NCBI RefSeq assembly: GCF_963675165.1
Contig: NC_087390.1
Span: forward strand, 289,001 to 353,000
Source of the DNA: Halichondria panicea
Lineage: Eukaryota; Porifera; Demospongiae; Suberitida; Halichondriidae
DNA: 64,000 bases
Direction: 5' to 3'
A program made the position numbers and the translations under genes. Positions 30,560-43,266 of this stretch are shown here, in pieces. The notes beneath the pieces were generated by a model. The model did not search any database. It was not told the origin of the DNA and saw only the letters and a program-made list of their open reading frames with translations. Position 1 is the stretch's first letter. The number at the start of each line of letters is the position of its first letter.

Positions 30560-31680
30560 TATAGAGGGTGGCCTGCTAACACAGGTCCAAACACATGCTA
30601 TGGAGAGACCTTGGGGCCCATTAACCTGGCTGTATTATAGAGGGTGGCCTGCTAACACAGGTCCAAACACATGCTATGGAGAGACTTTGAGGCCCATTAA
30701 CCTGGCTGTATTATAGAGGGTGGCTTGCTAACACAGGTCCAAACACATGCTATGGAGACCTTGGGGCCCATTAACCTGGCTGTATTATAGAGGGTGGCCT
30801 GCTAACACAGGTCCAAACACATGCTATGGAGAGACTTTGGGGCTCATTAACCTGGCTGTATTATAGGGAGTGGCCTACTAACACAGGTCCAAACACATGC
30901 TATGGAGACCTTGGGGCCCATTAACCTGGCTGTATTATAGAGGGTGGCCTGCTAACACAGGTCCAAACACATGCTATGGAGAGACTTTGGGGCTCATTAA
31001 CCTGGCTGAATTATAGGGAGTGGCCTGCTAACACAGGTCCAAACACATGCTATGGAGACCTTGGGGCCCATTAACCTGTATTATAGAGGGTGGCCTGCTA
31101 ACACAGGTCCAAACACATGCTATGGAGAGACTTTGGGGCTCATTAACCTGGCTGTATTATAGGGAGTGGCCTGCTAACACAGGTCCAAACACATGCTATG
31201 GAGACCCTGGGGCCCATTAACCTGGCTGTATTATAGGGAGTGGCCTGCTAACATAGGTCCAAACACATGCTATGGAGACTTTGGAGCCCATTAACCTGGC
31301 TGTATTATAGGGAGTGGCCTGCTAACACAGGTCCAAACACATGCTATGGAGACTTTGGGGCCCATTAACCTGGCTGTATTATAGGGAGTGGCCTGCTAAC
31401 ACAGGTCCAAACACATGCTATGGAGACCCTGGGGCCCATTAACCTGGCTGTATTATAGGGAGTGGCCTGCTAACACAGGTCCAAACACATGCTATGGAGA
31501 CCCTGGGGCCCATTAACCTGGCTGTATTATAGAGGGTGGCCTGCTAACACAGGTCCAAACACATGCTATGGAGAGACCTTGGGGCCCATTAACCTGGCTG
31601 TATTATAGAGGGTGGCCTGCTAACACAGGTCCAAACACATGCTTTAACCTGGCTGTATTATAGAGGGTGGCCTGCTACAC
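30560..31680 (-). repeat. 76-bp minisatellite, inverted array
   Basis: About fifteen units in the opposite orientation to the arrays at 26-29 kb (GGTCCAAACACATGCTATGG, TTAACCTGGCTGTATTATAG). Several units lack a few bases between CTATGGAGA and CCTTGGGG, and these variants recur in a roughly alternating order, suggesting amplification of two-unit blocks. Confidence 0.92.
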
Positions 31681-33097
31681 ATGTAAGAAGCTACATGTAT
31701 ACTAAGCTAGTCAACACAGAACACTTACCACAAACAGACGTCAAATTCCTCTCAATTACTGTAATTACAGAGTCAACTCAGATACAGCACAAATCCCACG
31801 AGTTAGATACACCACATCCAGGTCTGACACACACACACTCACCCACACACACCCACACCCCCTACACCCCACACCCCACACCCCACACCCCCCACACACA
31901 CAGTACATACTAACACCACGATACACTAACTTGATAATTATACATTTTTCGTGCGTGGCCAAAACGAATTCATTTCTAATCAATTATCCTCTTGTGTTAT
32001 AATCTATGCCCTTTACTATACAATGAAAAGCTATAACCACAATAAGAATGAACACTGACAATAATAATAGACACTGCATCACATGCGCTAGGGTAGATGA
32101 GTGGCTAGTTCCAATATTACACAAATTAGGAGTTATGCTTCCAAACAGACTAATAATGCCTTCCATACATGGAATATGCATTTTGATCACCAGTAAAACC
32201 CTGCAAATGCAAATATGGTATGCATAGTTTACCTAGAAACTCACATCATGCACAGGATTTCCTACTTAAGGAAGTACTCATGAAGAATCACCAACCGTCA
32301 TTATGTACTTCACAGTGTCACTGTCTTTACATGTACCTCATGTACCTCATGCTGTAATGAGGCTTGACAAGAGGCAGTCTGTGTCAACCAATAACATTAG
32401 CTCTCTTTACAAGAATAGCTACCTACTCATGCACATTCCAGTGATGGTTGTATTATCAATAGGAATCTGTTATACTGATGTTTAATGAGGGATGACGCTG
32501 GGTCTATTTGTTAATAAATGAATTAGTTTAATTTCCCACAAGTATAACCTTTATACTTGGGAAGATAAAGGATATACTTTATACAAGTTCATCTCAGGAC
32601 ACACACACTTTATTATTTTTTGATCATGTTTGCATATTAATTTTGGTAATTAGCAGCATCTGGTGTGGAAGGTATAAGCAACTTTACAAATGCTTGAGCT
32701 CCTACAAGCTATAATAATAAGTACAAGCTAAGTACAAGCCAAGTACGAGCTAAATACATGATAAGTACAAGCTAAGTACGAGCTAAGTACGATAAGTACA
32801 GGTCCCCCCACCCCAGGCCCAGGAAGTCGGTACAACATTACTGCATGGGACTGGCAGGCTAGCTGGGCTACACTGTAGCTAGCTAGCTACTCAGACCACT
32901 GCTATATACACGGGGCATAAGACTACAAGTATGTTACGTATGCAGTGCAACAACACATTACATCCAATCTCAACAGTAGCGGCTTTGGCTTCGTCACCAT
33001 CTCCTATCATTACACAGCTGCCTATAGTATAGGCTAAAGCTAACCAGTACAGTACCACCATGTAGCTATAGGCCACCTTGATCAACTGTGCACTCAC

Positions 33098-33283
33098 CTC
33101 AAGAGCCTCCCTCTGTACTGTACACACTGTCTTGACAATACTCTGAGTTGTCCTCTTTACTGATTGTTGATATCGCTTTGTGTCGTGAATTAATGCTCCT
33201 TGGCCTTCTCTAGATATACTGTACATGCGACCAAAACTCAGACTTGTACTCAGGGACGCAGAGATACAGGATAATGTCGCCAT
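33098..33283 (-). CDS. Possible first coding exon of an unrecognised gene (62 aa)
   Basis: An ATG at 33283 opens a frame that ends at a good donor (GAG|GTGAGT at 33097/33098). The 62 residues carry a hydroxyl-rich start (MATLSCISASLSTSLSFGRM) and a polar part (YQQSVKRTTQSIVKTV). If translation ran through the donor it would continue about 70 more residues to a stop at 32891, with two hydrophobic stretches. I do not recognise the family. I could not join it in phase to the first HECW exon, and no clear second exon was found between 25.5 and 33 kb. Confidence 0.35.
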
Positions 33284-33508
33284 GTGTAGGCGTGGCACCA
33301 TCAATATGATCAACACATCGATGTTTTTATAAGCTTTTTATTAAGTCGATGCTTTTCATTTAAGTAAACCGACATTAATTAATTAATCAACAAACGCCCT
33401 CGAATTGACTTGTGTAATTAAAATAATTTTGCAAAGACAATTAATGATGAAATGATACAAAAATTACTATAATTATAACTAACAAAGAATAATATATTGT
33501 TTATAGCG

Positions 33509-36500
33509 TTATACAATGTTGTGGACTCGTTTCTGTTGCCGTGAGCGATAAATGTCATTAATTGGAGGGGCTCCCCCACTCCCGTCGTCATCACTCTCTT
33601 CTCCGCCATCTCTCTTTCGTTTTCCGGACCTCCCGATGACCTCTGATCCATCACTCGTGTCCAGGAGTGCCATTAGCTCATTCAACTGAACAAATGGGCC
33701 CTGAGGAAAACGCAAAAAATTCGATAAATCGGAAGTACACAATAAAAATGTGTACGCATGGCGTGCATGCATGTACATGTACACAACAGACACATTGACG
33801 AGATATAGTTACAATCATATCTGGAAAAGATTTATATATCTGATGGTAGTGGAGAGGTTTATTTTACAACGAAATTCTTGTGAGCACTGAAATTCATGAA
33901 TGAATGATCAAGGTTGAAAACCGTACAACCATACCATGCAATTAACAAAAAAATATATACAAAAAATGTTAACTCACATGGAAGCAATCCGGAGGTGGTA
34001 GTCGTGACAACAAGTTGGATAGCTCCGAGGGCAATGGAAAGCATCCTCCAGGAACTGCATTCATACCAACACCTGAAACAGAGCTCGGTTTAAATGGCAG
34101 CATCTGTTGGAGATCTGGTTTAGAAATAGCCGCCTCTCTCAGCTCCATAACGAGGCTACCTCCTCCCGACCCGCTAGCTCCACCCCCGACCCCTCCCTCT
34201 AACCTCTTGGTGGTCTGGTTACCTCCTCCAGATGACTGAGACACGAGGCATGACTGGGAGAGGGGGGGAGGTTATTGTGATAGTGGTGTGTGTGGTGTGT
34301 GCGTGTGTGTTGTGCGTGCGTGCGTGCGCGTGTGTGTGTGTTGTGTGTGCGTGCGTGTGTGGGCATCACACTACAGTCTTGTATCGCATCTAAATGCCAT
34401 TGGAAAGGTCATCTTGAGAGCAATAGCAATTAGATTTAAAATTGTAAAATCTGAACAAAAATTAATTACGGGTTCGCTACCAAACAACTAAAATTTGGGG
34501 AAAAACGCTAGCCTTTGCTTTTGTTGAAATTGCTGGATTGTATACTGGACAAAAAATCGGCTAGTATTTAAATTTATCATTTTGTAATCTCACCGGATGT
34601 CCAATCAGTTTGAGCTCCACCTCCGAACACGGCATCAGGCCGAGGAACTTGTATCTGTCCACTAACATCACAGTGTCTTTGGAACGAACATCCTGTGATG
34701 AAAATATTATTTTATTTGTAGTGAAACAAACGTCTACAGCTTATCAGTATAATATCTATTACCTCGATAAATATGATTGTACTCACAACCAACAAGCCAC
34801 ACATTTTAAACATGTATGGTAACCACACACACACACCGCCCACTCCACACCCTCACATCGTTCTTGAGAGCGGCTGTCCTCCTCTTCTCCACATTTATCA
34901 CTGATGCAAGATCTCCCACAGTCGATTCGAATTCAACAAATTTCTCCCAAATCTCACTGTGTGTGTGTAAGCGGTGGGGGAGGAGAAATAAAAATTTCAA
35001 AATTATATCTATCTATAACCGTATATGTCACACATTTCGCAGGCACGTGACTGGAAGCTACTCCACCCCTCCACACCCACACACACACACGCACACTGTT
35101 AATGGAAACTACCCCACCCCCTCACACCCACACAGCCACACTGTTAATGGAAACTACCCCACCCCCTCACACCCACCTTGTCTTGTCAGGGCTCATAGAA
35201 GAGAGGGACTTCTCAAAGAGCACACGAGTGTTGTTGTCCTCTGGAGAAACACAACGTTAGAGAACAGGCGGGTACAGCATCAAGATACTAACTACCGTCC
35301 GTATAGCAGGTTTATTTTCGTATGGCGGAAATTTTCGTACTTTTCGTATTGTAGAGCATCATCATACGAACAACGAACATTAAAACTACGAAATTATTCT
35401 ACTGCAATAGGTTCAACGTCACTATCCTGAGCTACAGGTACAATATTTAAATGTGTAGTTGATACGAAAAGTTGCACAAATAAAAATTACCCGCTATAAG
35501 GCACTTCACAGCACATAGCTGCATGCCATCGCGAGTGACCTACCAGTAAGATGTGAGAGGTGGTCAAGGAAGGAGAGGATATACTGAGGCTCGTCACCAA
35601 ACGACTTTAGCCCCAGGTCAAATATCCGATACGCCACCGTCTTGTCCTTGTTGATGAAATACTCCATAAGAGCTGCAGCCACAAACACCTACAGTGAGGA
35701 AAATTAATTAATTATACTAGCTGGACATTTTCATGCAGTTGTCAACAGGCAATGCATGTACATGTACATTTATTATAAGTGCAAGCTTTCAAACTAGACA
35801 ACCATTTTCCAGCCTAGACAAGGTATACCGTATAGCGCGAAATTTGTTGTTTAATTAGAATTACCTGCTATCATGCAAATATTTAAAGGCGTGGCTTCCG
35901 GTAAGCAGTCATTCCGCAAACATTGTGTAACGAAATGGCTTTTAGAGGCCAATCCACGAAATATAAGTGCCTCAAAAATTTCGCGCTATACGGTATAATA
36001 GTGTGCTACAGAAGTGTAAATTGTTGCCTCTAGCTATAAGCCCAACTGTATACCGTATAGCGGGTAAGTTTTGTGGGGTAAAAAATTCGTTCAACTCGAG
36101 AAAAGGTGGTTTTCGTGAGTAAAAATTTCGTTTAGTCTTGTGGCTGCATGGCATTCCTACGTTCCGATAAGCCACGCCTACGTTAAAATTTGGTGGAGGT
36201 CAGCTTGCCCACGAAAATAACGAATATTTTACCCCACGAAAATTACCTGCTATACGGTATACAGTATTATAATTATACAGTGTACGTATACTGAGCCCCC
36301 CCTCCTGTTTTCTAAAGTATATTTGTGAAGCAGTAGGTATCTTTATGCTACCCCCTGACCCCCTAGTCTTGTTAGTAGTGTTATTATCAGAAGCAGAACA
36401 ATACCTCCCCCCCCCCTCCCCCAGCATCTGACCATCCCTGCATCCTGTCCCCCTGTGTTTGCAGAGCTCATGACCAGCTGTTGGACACACGATCCTAGCA

Positions 36501-37179
36501 AGAGACTTCACTTCAGACAAGTTCTAGAACATCTTGACAAGATGCTCAAGAGTGGTACGTTAGGGTACAATAGATGAGGGGTGGGGGTGTCTTTCAACAG
36601 CCATAACTTGAGTACAGTTGATCCAATGTCAAAAATTTTATGATTTTCTGAAAGCTTAGAAAAATACCTTTCAAATGATGTGTTTCAATCCAAAATTTCC
36701 TCCGGGCCCTAATTTGTCATTTTTCGGCCTCGGACCATGGGCTATAATCCATGGTATCGCCAAATTGGCAAATCTTTTTATCTCTCAAATATGAATTTTG
36801 ATGACACCATTTGAAAGGTCTTTTTGTAAGCTTTCAGAAAATCATAAAATTTTTGACTTTGGATCCACAGAATTCAAGTTATGGCAGCTGAAAGACATTG
36901 ATGAAACGGAGGGGGTGGGGGTGTAGTTGAACATCTTTCAACAGCCATAACAAAAAATTACCCGCTATACGGTATCTGTATATCACTACTTTAGAGTCTT
37001 GAGTAATTTTTTCTGAAAACGAACAATTTGGCAAGCTAGTTTCGGATCTTACGTACGTACACATGGTACCCTTGATCACCTGATGTCCTATTCTCTCGTC
37101 TTCTCTGGCTCTCTTGAATATTTGTCTGGCCACCTTTATACCGGCCGTACGCTGGGAGAACTTCATGTACTGAATGTAT

Positions 37180-37210
<31 letters not shown>

Positions 37211-40200
37211 AAGGGAAACACACGATAGACAACTATACTGTATGAATGCGAGGTTAATTGATTGCAAATGACACTGTACAAGGTGTCATACAGGATTTTG
37301 AAGTAGAGGGGGAAATGAGAAAAGTAACCAGAAAATGTTGCTAAAAAAAGGTCAACTGTTATTTCAATACCCAGCTATGGACACTCAGTCATAATTGAAA
37401 GGGGGGGAAAATTGGAGCTGCGGGGGATATCCCCCTTTCCCCCTGTATGACACCCTGATGTACAAGCCTGATTGCGTTTCTAACTGCCGTATTAGGAACG
37501 CCTACGAAAATTAAAAAACTGTGAATATTTTCTGGTATACTAGGTTCTTATTCCACGCTGGTGGTTAACTAGGTTACGTTATCAGCTCATCACCAGGGTG
37601 GGGTCAATGGTTCTCTTCTCCACCAGCTTGTTATAGATGGCCTCAGATCCCTCAAACTTACTCCTAGCCTGAGGGGGCAAAACAGACGTATACAACTGAT
37701 ATAATTAAGATATCGAACAAACACGAATTAAGACCTGAGCATCTTGTCTATGCAGCAAAATAAATTCGTAAACTTGCCAAACGTAACTTTGCTAATAGAT
37801 CTTTTTTTAGAGCACATTTTACAAACCTCTTCAAAGTCAGCATAAGCAAAGTGAAGTAGGAGGCTGTCTTTGAGGGGCCCGGTAATGGCTCTGTTGTATA
37901 TGACAGCTGCTTCCTCGGCCCAGCGAGCACTGTGCTGACCCACCTACATGACCGCGGAGGGGAGGAACATGTACGCTCATTTAGACTAGCTATTTCTTTT
38001 CACAACCGTATATTGTATTATTGACCATCAAAAATATTTATTCTGAACATTATAATGCTTCTAACTGACAGTACAGTAATCACCCGCCCACACACACACA
38101 CACACACCACCAGCTGCTCACCCCCACACATGACCCCGGCCTCGCTGCCCCCCACACACACACACACCAACAGCTTACCCCGGCCTCGCTGGCCCTCTGC
38201 AGATAGAGGGCTGCCTCATACCAGATATCAGCACAATGACCAAAGCAAAGCAGACACTGCTCATAAGAGTAGAGCACTGCAAGGGAAGTAATGGCGTAAG
38301 AAGGACAAGTGAATACAACAGAAAATGGTGTACAGTAAAACTATTCCAACAGATTGATTTTAACACCAGAACACACAAAAAAAGAGTTGGTAGTCAAATC
38401 TACGAGAAAATGTTGCAAGGAAAAGCAATAAATATCCACCTCTCTTGACGAGTATGGCATGGTCTTCAGTTCTGGTCGGATTGCTCCTCTCCCAATTGAT
38501 AATCCTCTTCCATATAAGGAGTTGCTGTGACTCTTGAGGAGTTCCCCTCATAGGGACAGAGGTGCTCCCGCGTATGAGACCACGAGCGATGCCATCGTAC
38601 TCTTGGGCCGATCTCTTGGCATTCAAATAGTGACGACTCACTGTGTCTATATTACGCTTGGCATTCATTTTGTTGTCAGTCTTCATATATAATATATATA
38701 GTGGGGTGGGAGGGAGAGCGAAAAAAAACTAAATAATTTAAATTATAAGGAGGAACACAAATAAATTAACAGAAGGAAGAGAGTTCAAAACAATATTATC
38801 TATTATTACTTAGTAGACTGTACGACTGCTCAAGTTCTATTCATTGAATTTTGTATAATTATAGCTATATTAAAGCAGTTAATCAATAAATTTGTTTTTA
38901 TGACACGCATGCACGGACATGCATATTTACAGCCAATATTCAGCACAAAATTTTATCCATGCTATCAGGAGTTTAATGACCTACACATGATTATACACAC
39001 ATGCACATGCAGACTAATCCACTGACTGACATTCTCAAAGAAGTTGTATTCTTTCCACATCTGCTCCAGGTTAGCAAGTGGAGTGACAACTGCTCTCTGG
39101 TAGGCTTTACGAAGAGCCTGGGACTTCTGGTTCTCAGCAAATGTTCCTTGTGCATCTCTATAATAGAGTAGATAAGAATATATCTACTCTTGCTAGAGAA
39201 TTTAACCCAACTGTTGCAGCCATCTTTAAGACAATACTACCATAACCTAGAGTGTATCTAATTGGTCTCTAGAAAAACGTGTCCAGTTCTGCTTATTAAA
39301 TTGTTCATTTTTTTAGAAAAAAGCGTGGTGGGCTAGGGTTTTTTTTCAAACTCTGTTTTCGGAGCTAACCATAATATGGTAGATCACAGCACTATCGTAC
39401 GGTGGTTGTACAGTGGATATATAGATATGGTTATGCTGTTTGCTTACTCATTCTTGAGAAACGTGATGTAGTCTGTCCATATGGAGGTGCTGTGATAATC
39501 AATGCCCACATGATCCAGAGCAAACTCGTATGTCTGCCGCAGTTTCTCCCTAGTGTGCGTGCGGAGGGGAACGGACACACGGCTCACTATGATATGATGA
39601 GAGGCGGAATCGCAATTATTTTTATTATTATTTAAAGATGTCCTTACACAATCATACTGCCCTCTACACATGCAAACACATATCCACACAATTATATAAA
39701 CAGACAAAACAGTAGCATTGAAAAGTAGCAATTAACCAGCCATATTCTCAAATTGGTTGTTTGACACTTATACACACGGGTTCTATAAAGACATGCAACC
39801 TCTGGATAGTATGTACCCTCATACATACATACATTCACAGTACAATAGCCCATGCATCACTAGAGCAACTGAGTCCCACCACACCCACACCACCCCCTCC
39901 CCCACACCTGTACGAGGGCAAGGACGCCTTGGTGTCTTTGACATAAGAAATGTAGCACTTCCACAGATCAATATGCAGCACTGACATTAGACTGCGCTGG
40001 AACAACTTGACAGAGGGGAGAGAGAAGACAATTTGACAATCATGGTCCAACTTATTTAAGTATTACATCATACACACACACACGAAACAATCAGATGCTA
40101 ATTAATGGGTCAGTTCAGTTTTACTAAAGCAAATTGCAGACGTTGATATATTCAATAATTATGCTGATGATGTGAGCTACGTATATTCATAGATGGCAAG

Positions 40201-42894
40201 TATAAATGTGCCGATAATACATGGCAAGCATGCTGCCAGGATGAACGTAGAAACATGCACAGCTACTTTGTAGTGACTCAAAGAAGAATGGTAATAGACG
40301 ATCTGATTCTAAGGAGAGACTACGAGCGATGGTCGAGAATTGGCTGCATGTGCTGTTCTTCAAATAAAAGTCTAAGGCATATAAGAATAATTAGTTCGAT
40401 CTTCGATTCATAATCTGATGCTGTATATATGAAACATACACGTATACGCTGACAAGCCTACAATTAATAGCTCCAGGAAGCAGTACATGAAGATGACACT
40501 ATACATTAAATGGTGGCAAGGAATACATGAGATCTGGATTTAGACGAGAGGGGAGATCAATCAATGCATGCACCATACAAATGAGATTGAGTAGCACAAT
40601 ATGATATTGTAGTCATAAAAAAACAATCACTATTAATTACTAAATAGGTTGATGAGTTAATTGACAAATTGAAAGAACACTTGCAACGATGGTCAACATG
40701 CACACACATGCACATGGCAGCATTGCATTCAGCCGCTAAATTACAAAATGCTTGAGCGCAATAACAACAGGCAGACAGTGTACACTTCACATGCAGACAG
40801 TCAGCAAATAATAAAAAGACATGCTTTTGATTTCAAAATTTGAAAATTTAAATATCCAAAAGGCACCTGATTGCCAACGCAGAGCTACTTGCACATACAA
40901 GACTCTGAGCCACACACAACGAACAAACAAACAAACCACAGAAACAATTTCTAAGAGACACAAGGTCATTCATTACCTTTTCAACATGCTCGTGGTTATG
41001 ATGTCTCATCTGAATCAGAAAGGAAAATTAATTAAATCAACTTTGAAATCAAAACAAAAATGTCATGCAGTTAGTTACTGTTGACACTCGTGATTCATTC
41101 ACTCTCATGTTGTTAGCTTGTAGATCTAGCAGAGTGTCAATTAGCCCTCTTCACAGGCCTTGGACTGAAGATGCTACTGACTGCTTGCGCATGCGCAAAA
41201 TTATTGGATGATTTTCCGGTAAAATTTCCCATAATAATTATTGTCAGTGAAAATATCCGGACAAAGAATAGAAATTCATAAAGTCATATACAGAGCTATA
41301 GCTAGCTAGCTAGAGACAGTCCGTAGGTTTGTTGCAGCAGCTATTTTCTTTCTGATAAAGTCTATACCTTCACCAAGGTTAGTATTAGGTGGGCGTGGTC
41401 TGTCCATATTATAGGCTAGTGTCAGCTTTCACTCCGTTCAGACGATTGTCATCCACACGCTATGAGTCTTTGTTAGCTAAGGGTAGCTATCAGAATGCTA
41501 TCAGGGCTATAGAAACCTTCAATCAAATTTTCTATCTACTTCCTTCAATCCACTTCCGTTCGTTGTTTTACTGAGCGTACACGTTGTTATCCATACAGGC
41601 TAATGGTTAGCGCATGCAGTCGATACCAGGCCCACTCTCAGAGGAAGTGCAGCCTGGGATAGAGTCAATTAGTCTAACTGGATACGTGACATGGTGGTTT
41701 TGACTATAACATGCCATTACCCCACCTATAATTATATTATGTATAATTATGTTTGGTAAGAATCACAGCATTTCTTCACATTCTCAGGTTTGATACGCAT
41801 GGCCAGGGTTGATATAAGCAGGGCACAACACACGACAGCAGTACCTAGACAGAGACCAACACACTTACTACTCTCGTATTGTAGTAGTAGCAATATTATA
41901 TTTAAACAGGGAAGCAATATTGCTAGTCTTCCTGAGAGCCCTGATTATTTTACTGTATGATGCAAGCTATTACAGATGATGGTACATGTAGACACGACCT
42001 CTTGCTCGACATAAAGTCTCCAGTATCGTCCTGACGTGGGGAAGTGAGACACGAGGCGCTCGTACAATATACGAGCTCGAATCATCGCCGCAGACTGGAG
42101 GGAAGAAAGAAGGAAATGATGGCTAGTTCAGTATTGAGCAAGTTATGCGTTCAATGATTTCCACAGAGCTAGAGTTGGCTCTGTAAATAGAGTTCTGGTT
42201 GTCCAAATTCAACGATTTTCTGATTTTCTGAAAGCTTAAAAGGAGTTCTTTCAAATGGTATGCTCAAATCTCAAATTTGGAACTGGTCATAATTTCTCAT
42301 TTTCAGTAAAAGACCATACATAGCCCATGGTATTTTGTCAAAAACAGGCCCAAAATAGACCTTTAATTTTAACACACCATCTGAAAGGTTTTTCTCTAAG
42401 CTTTCAGAAAATCCTAAAATTAATGTGATTAGACAAATGAAACTAAAGTTATGGTCGTTCAAAGATGCTTCATTTTCATTTAACACTTGATTTACTCTAC
42501 GTACGCACCTGTGCTTCTCTGACTAGCACACTCCATGCCTCCAGGTCGTAGGGGTTGTTCACCAATTTCACCTCGGCCTTCTTGCCATGCTCAGTGAAGG
42601 ACCAACCTTGCTGGAACACACCAGGTCCATCTCCGCCCACCGGACTCTGAATATCACGAGTGTGCGTGGGTGTGTGCGTGTGGGGTTATTAAAAAACGAC
42701 ATGTACATGTGTATCTACTATAAGTACGTACGCCAGTTTGGGTGACATTATCACATCTCACAGAGAGGAGCATGATTTCTACACATTATAATATTTAATT
42801 AAATAGCGATATACGTTGTTCAATCTAGCCATTAATTAAATAACCCCATTACCTGCAAACCTCTGCCAGGAATATGAGGGGACATGGCAGCCAT
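33509..42894 (-). CDS. CSTF3: Cleavage stimulation factor subunit 3, HAT-repeat protein (18 coding exons, 708 aa)
   Basis: Exons: 42853-42894, 42509-42646, 41999-42094, 40977-41009, 39908-40005, 39448-39549, 39031-39157, 38440-38680, 38179-38276, 37827-37943, 37594-37668, 37080-37181, 35544-35688, 35177-35240, 34857-34956, 34594-34692, 33978-34235, 33509-33700. All phases agree, total 2127 nt. The protein is near the human length (717 aa). HAT repeats fill most of it ([76 protein letters not shown]). The C-terminal part keeps [34 protein letters not shown] and [16 protein letters not shown]3 (CstF-77, Su(f)) dimerises and bridges CstF-64 and CstF-50 in mRNA 3'-end cleavage. Exon 4 is a 33-bp microexon. 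A 926-bp TIR-bounded insertion with a foreign kinase exon sits in the intron 35689-37079. Confidence 0.95.
34285..34364. repeat. (GT)n / (GC)n low-complexity tract
   Basis: GTGTGTG and GTGCGTGCGT run inside a CSTF3 intron, a possible Z-DNA-forming alternating purine-pyrimidine tract of about 80 bp. No feature beyond composition. Confidence 0.8.
35295..35502. mobile_element. MITE, diverged copy of the CCGTATAGC family
   Basis: CSTF3 intron. Opens CCGTATAGCAGGTTTATTTT and closes AAAATTACCCGCTATAAGG, with interior TTTTCGTAC and GAACAACGAAC motifs. Confidence 0.6.
35828..35997. mobile_element. MITE, TACCGTATAGCGCGAAATTT / AATTTCGCGCTATACGG
   Basis: 170-bp palindromic element in a CSTF3 intron with near-perfect ends. 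It shares the interior AGGCGTGGCTTCCGGTAAGC with the copy at 60811-61040. Confidence 0.8.
36050..36975. mobile_element. TIR-bounded block carrying a captured MAP3K20 exon
   Basis: It begins ATACCGTATAGCGGGTAA and ends TTACCCGCTATACGGTAT. Contents in order: a complete MITE (36050-36260), intron-derived sequence, a copy of MAP3K20 exon 6 (36425-36554), and one unit of the 340-bp intron repeat. All match 7161 down to about 6260 in inverted orientation. CTGT flanks both ends and is a candidate 4-bp target duplication. It lies within one CSTF3 intron, antisense to CSTF3. Structure and TIRs suggest exon capture by the MITE family, analogous to Pack-type elements. Confidence 0.8.
36425..36554 (+). 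pseudogene. Captured copy of MAP3K20 exon 6 (kinase C-lobe), open and with intact splice sites
   Basis: The 130-bp copy keeps the reading frame, the CCCCAG acceptor and the GTACGT donor of the parent exon (6662-6791). I count six base differences, four of which change amino acids (R to H, G to A, M to V, Q to E). It encodes [20 protein letters not shown], the last helices of a kinase domain. No other MAP3K20 exon is found around it, so it cannot make a kinase by itself. Confidence 0.85.
42150..42475. repeat. Dispersed ~300-bp repeat in CSTF3 intron 2
   Basis: Copy of the GCCATAACTTTAGTTC family, with TTTCAGAAAATCCTAAAATT and an end AAAGTTATGGTCGTTCAAAG that is the inverse of the usual start. 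Confidence 0.65.
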
Positions 42895-43266
42895 CACACG
42901 GAAAGAATTCCACTGAACTGGTTACCTAGCGCCTTAGCTTCAGAGCGGAGAAGGATTGTATCTCTCCCCTTCTGTCTTCTTGACCACGTGGAGTAGAAAA
43001 ATGTCCTCCTGTGAGTAATTATTATTAATTAAGGTTACAAGATCCGCCCCCAGAAACTGACCACAAGTAGATCTACAAGTATTTTACAAGTCCATTGTAC
43101 CATCTCTCTCTAGACTCTAGCTATTAAGGTAAGTACAGTAAGTATAGATCTACTTCTGTAAAACCTGATTTGAAACCTTTTTTAAGAATTTTAAACTAGC
43201 AAAACTGGCTTTTATATTTTTATTACAATAATTATTTGTCTATTTTCTGCACAGGTAGAAGCTACC
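42895..43266. promoter_or_regulatory. Head-to-head promoter of CSTF3 and the TIR-SLOG gene, with a 5' UTR intron
   Basis: 372 bp separate the start codons. On the plus side a likely 5' UTR intron runs 43129-43254 (TTAAG|GTAAGT donor, CTGCACAG acceptor), leaving a short leader before ACCATGG. That leaves about 230 bp for both promoters. A CACGTG E-box lies near 42985. Transcription starts cannot be placed from sequence. Confidence 0.55.

Noticed and set aside
26120-31680. Regular repeats with similar spacing, considered as a CRISPR array
   Set aside because: Units are head-to-tail 76-bp minisatellite copies without unique spacers, in a eukaryotic context.
33098-33283. The 62-aa exon as the missing 5' exon of HECW
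   Set aside because: It ends in phase 0, while the first HECW exon read from its acceptor in that phase gives an early stop (GAT AAC AAT GGC TGA).
36200-36520. Minus-strand ORF across the captured kinase exon
   Set aside because: It is the antisense of MAP3K20 exon 6. The same shadow frame appears opposite the resident exon at 6696-6878.
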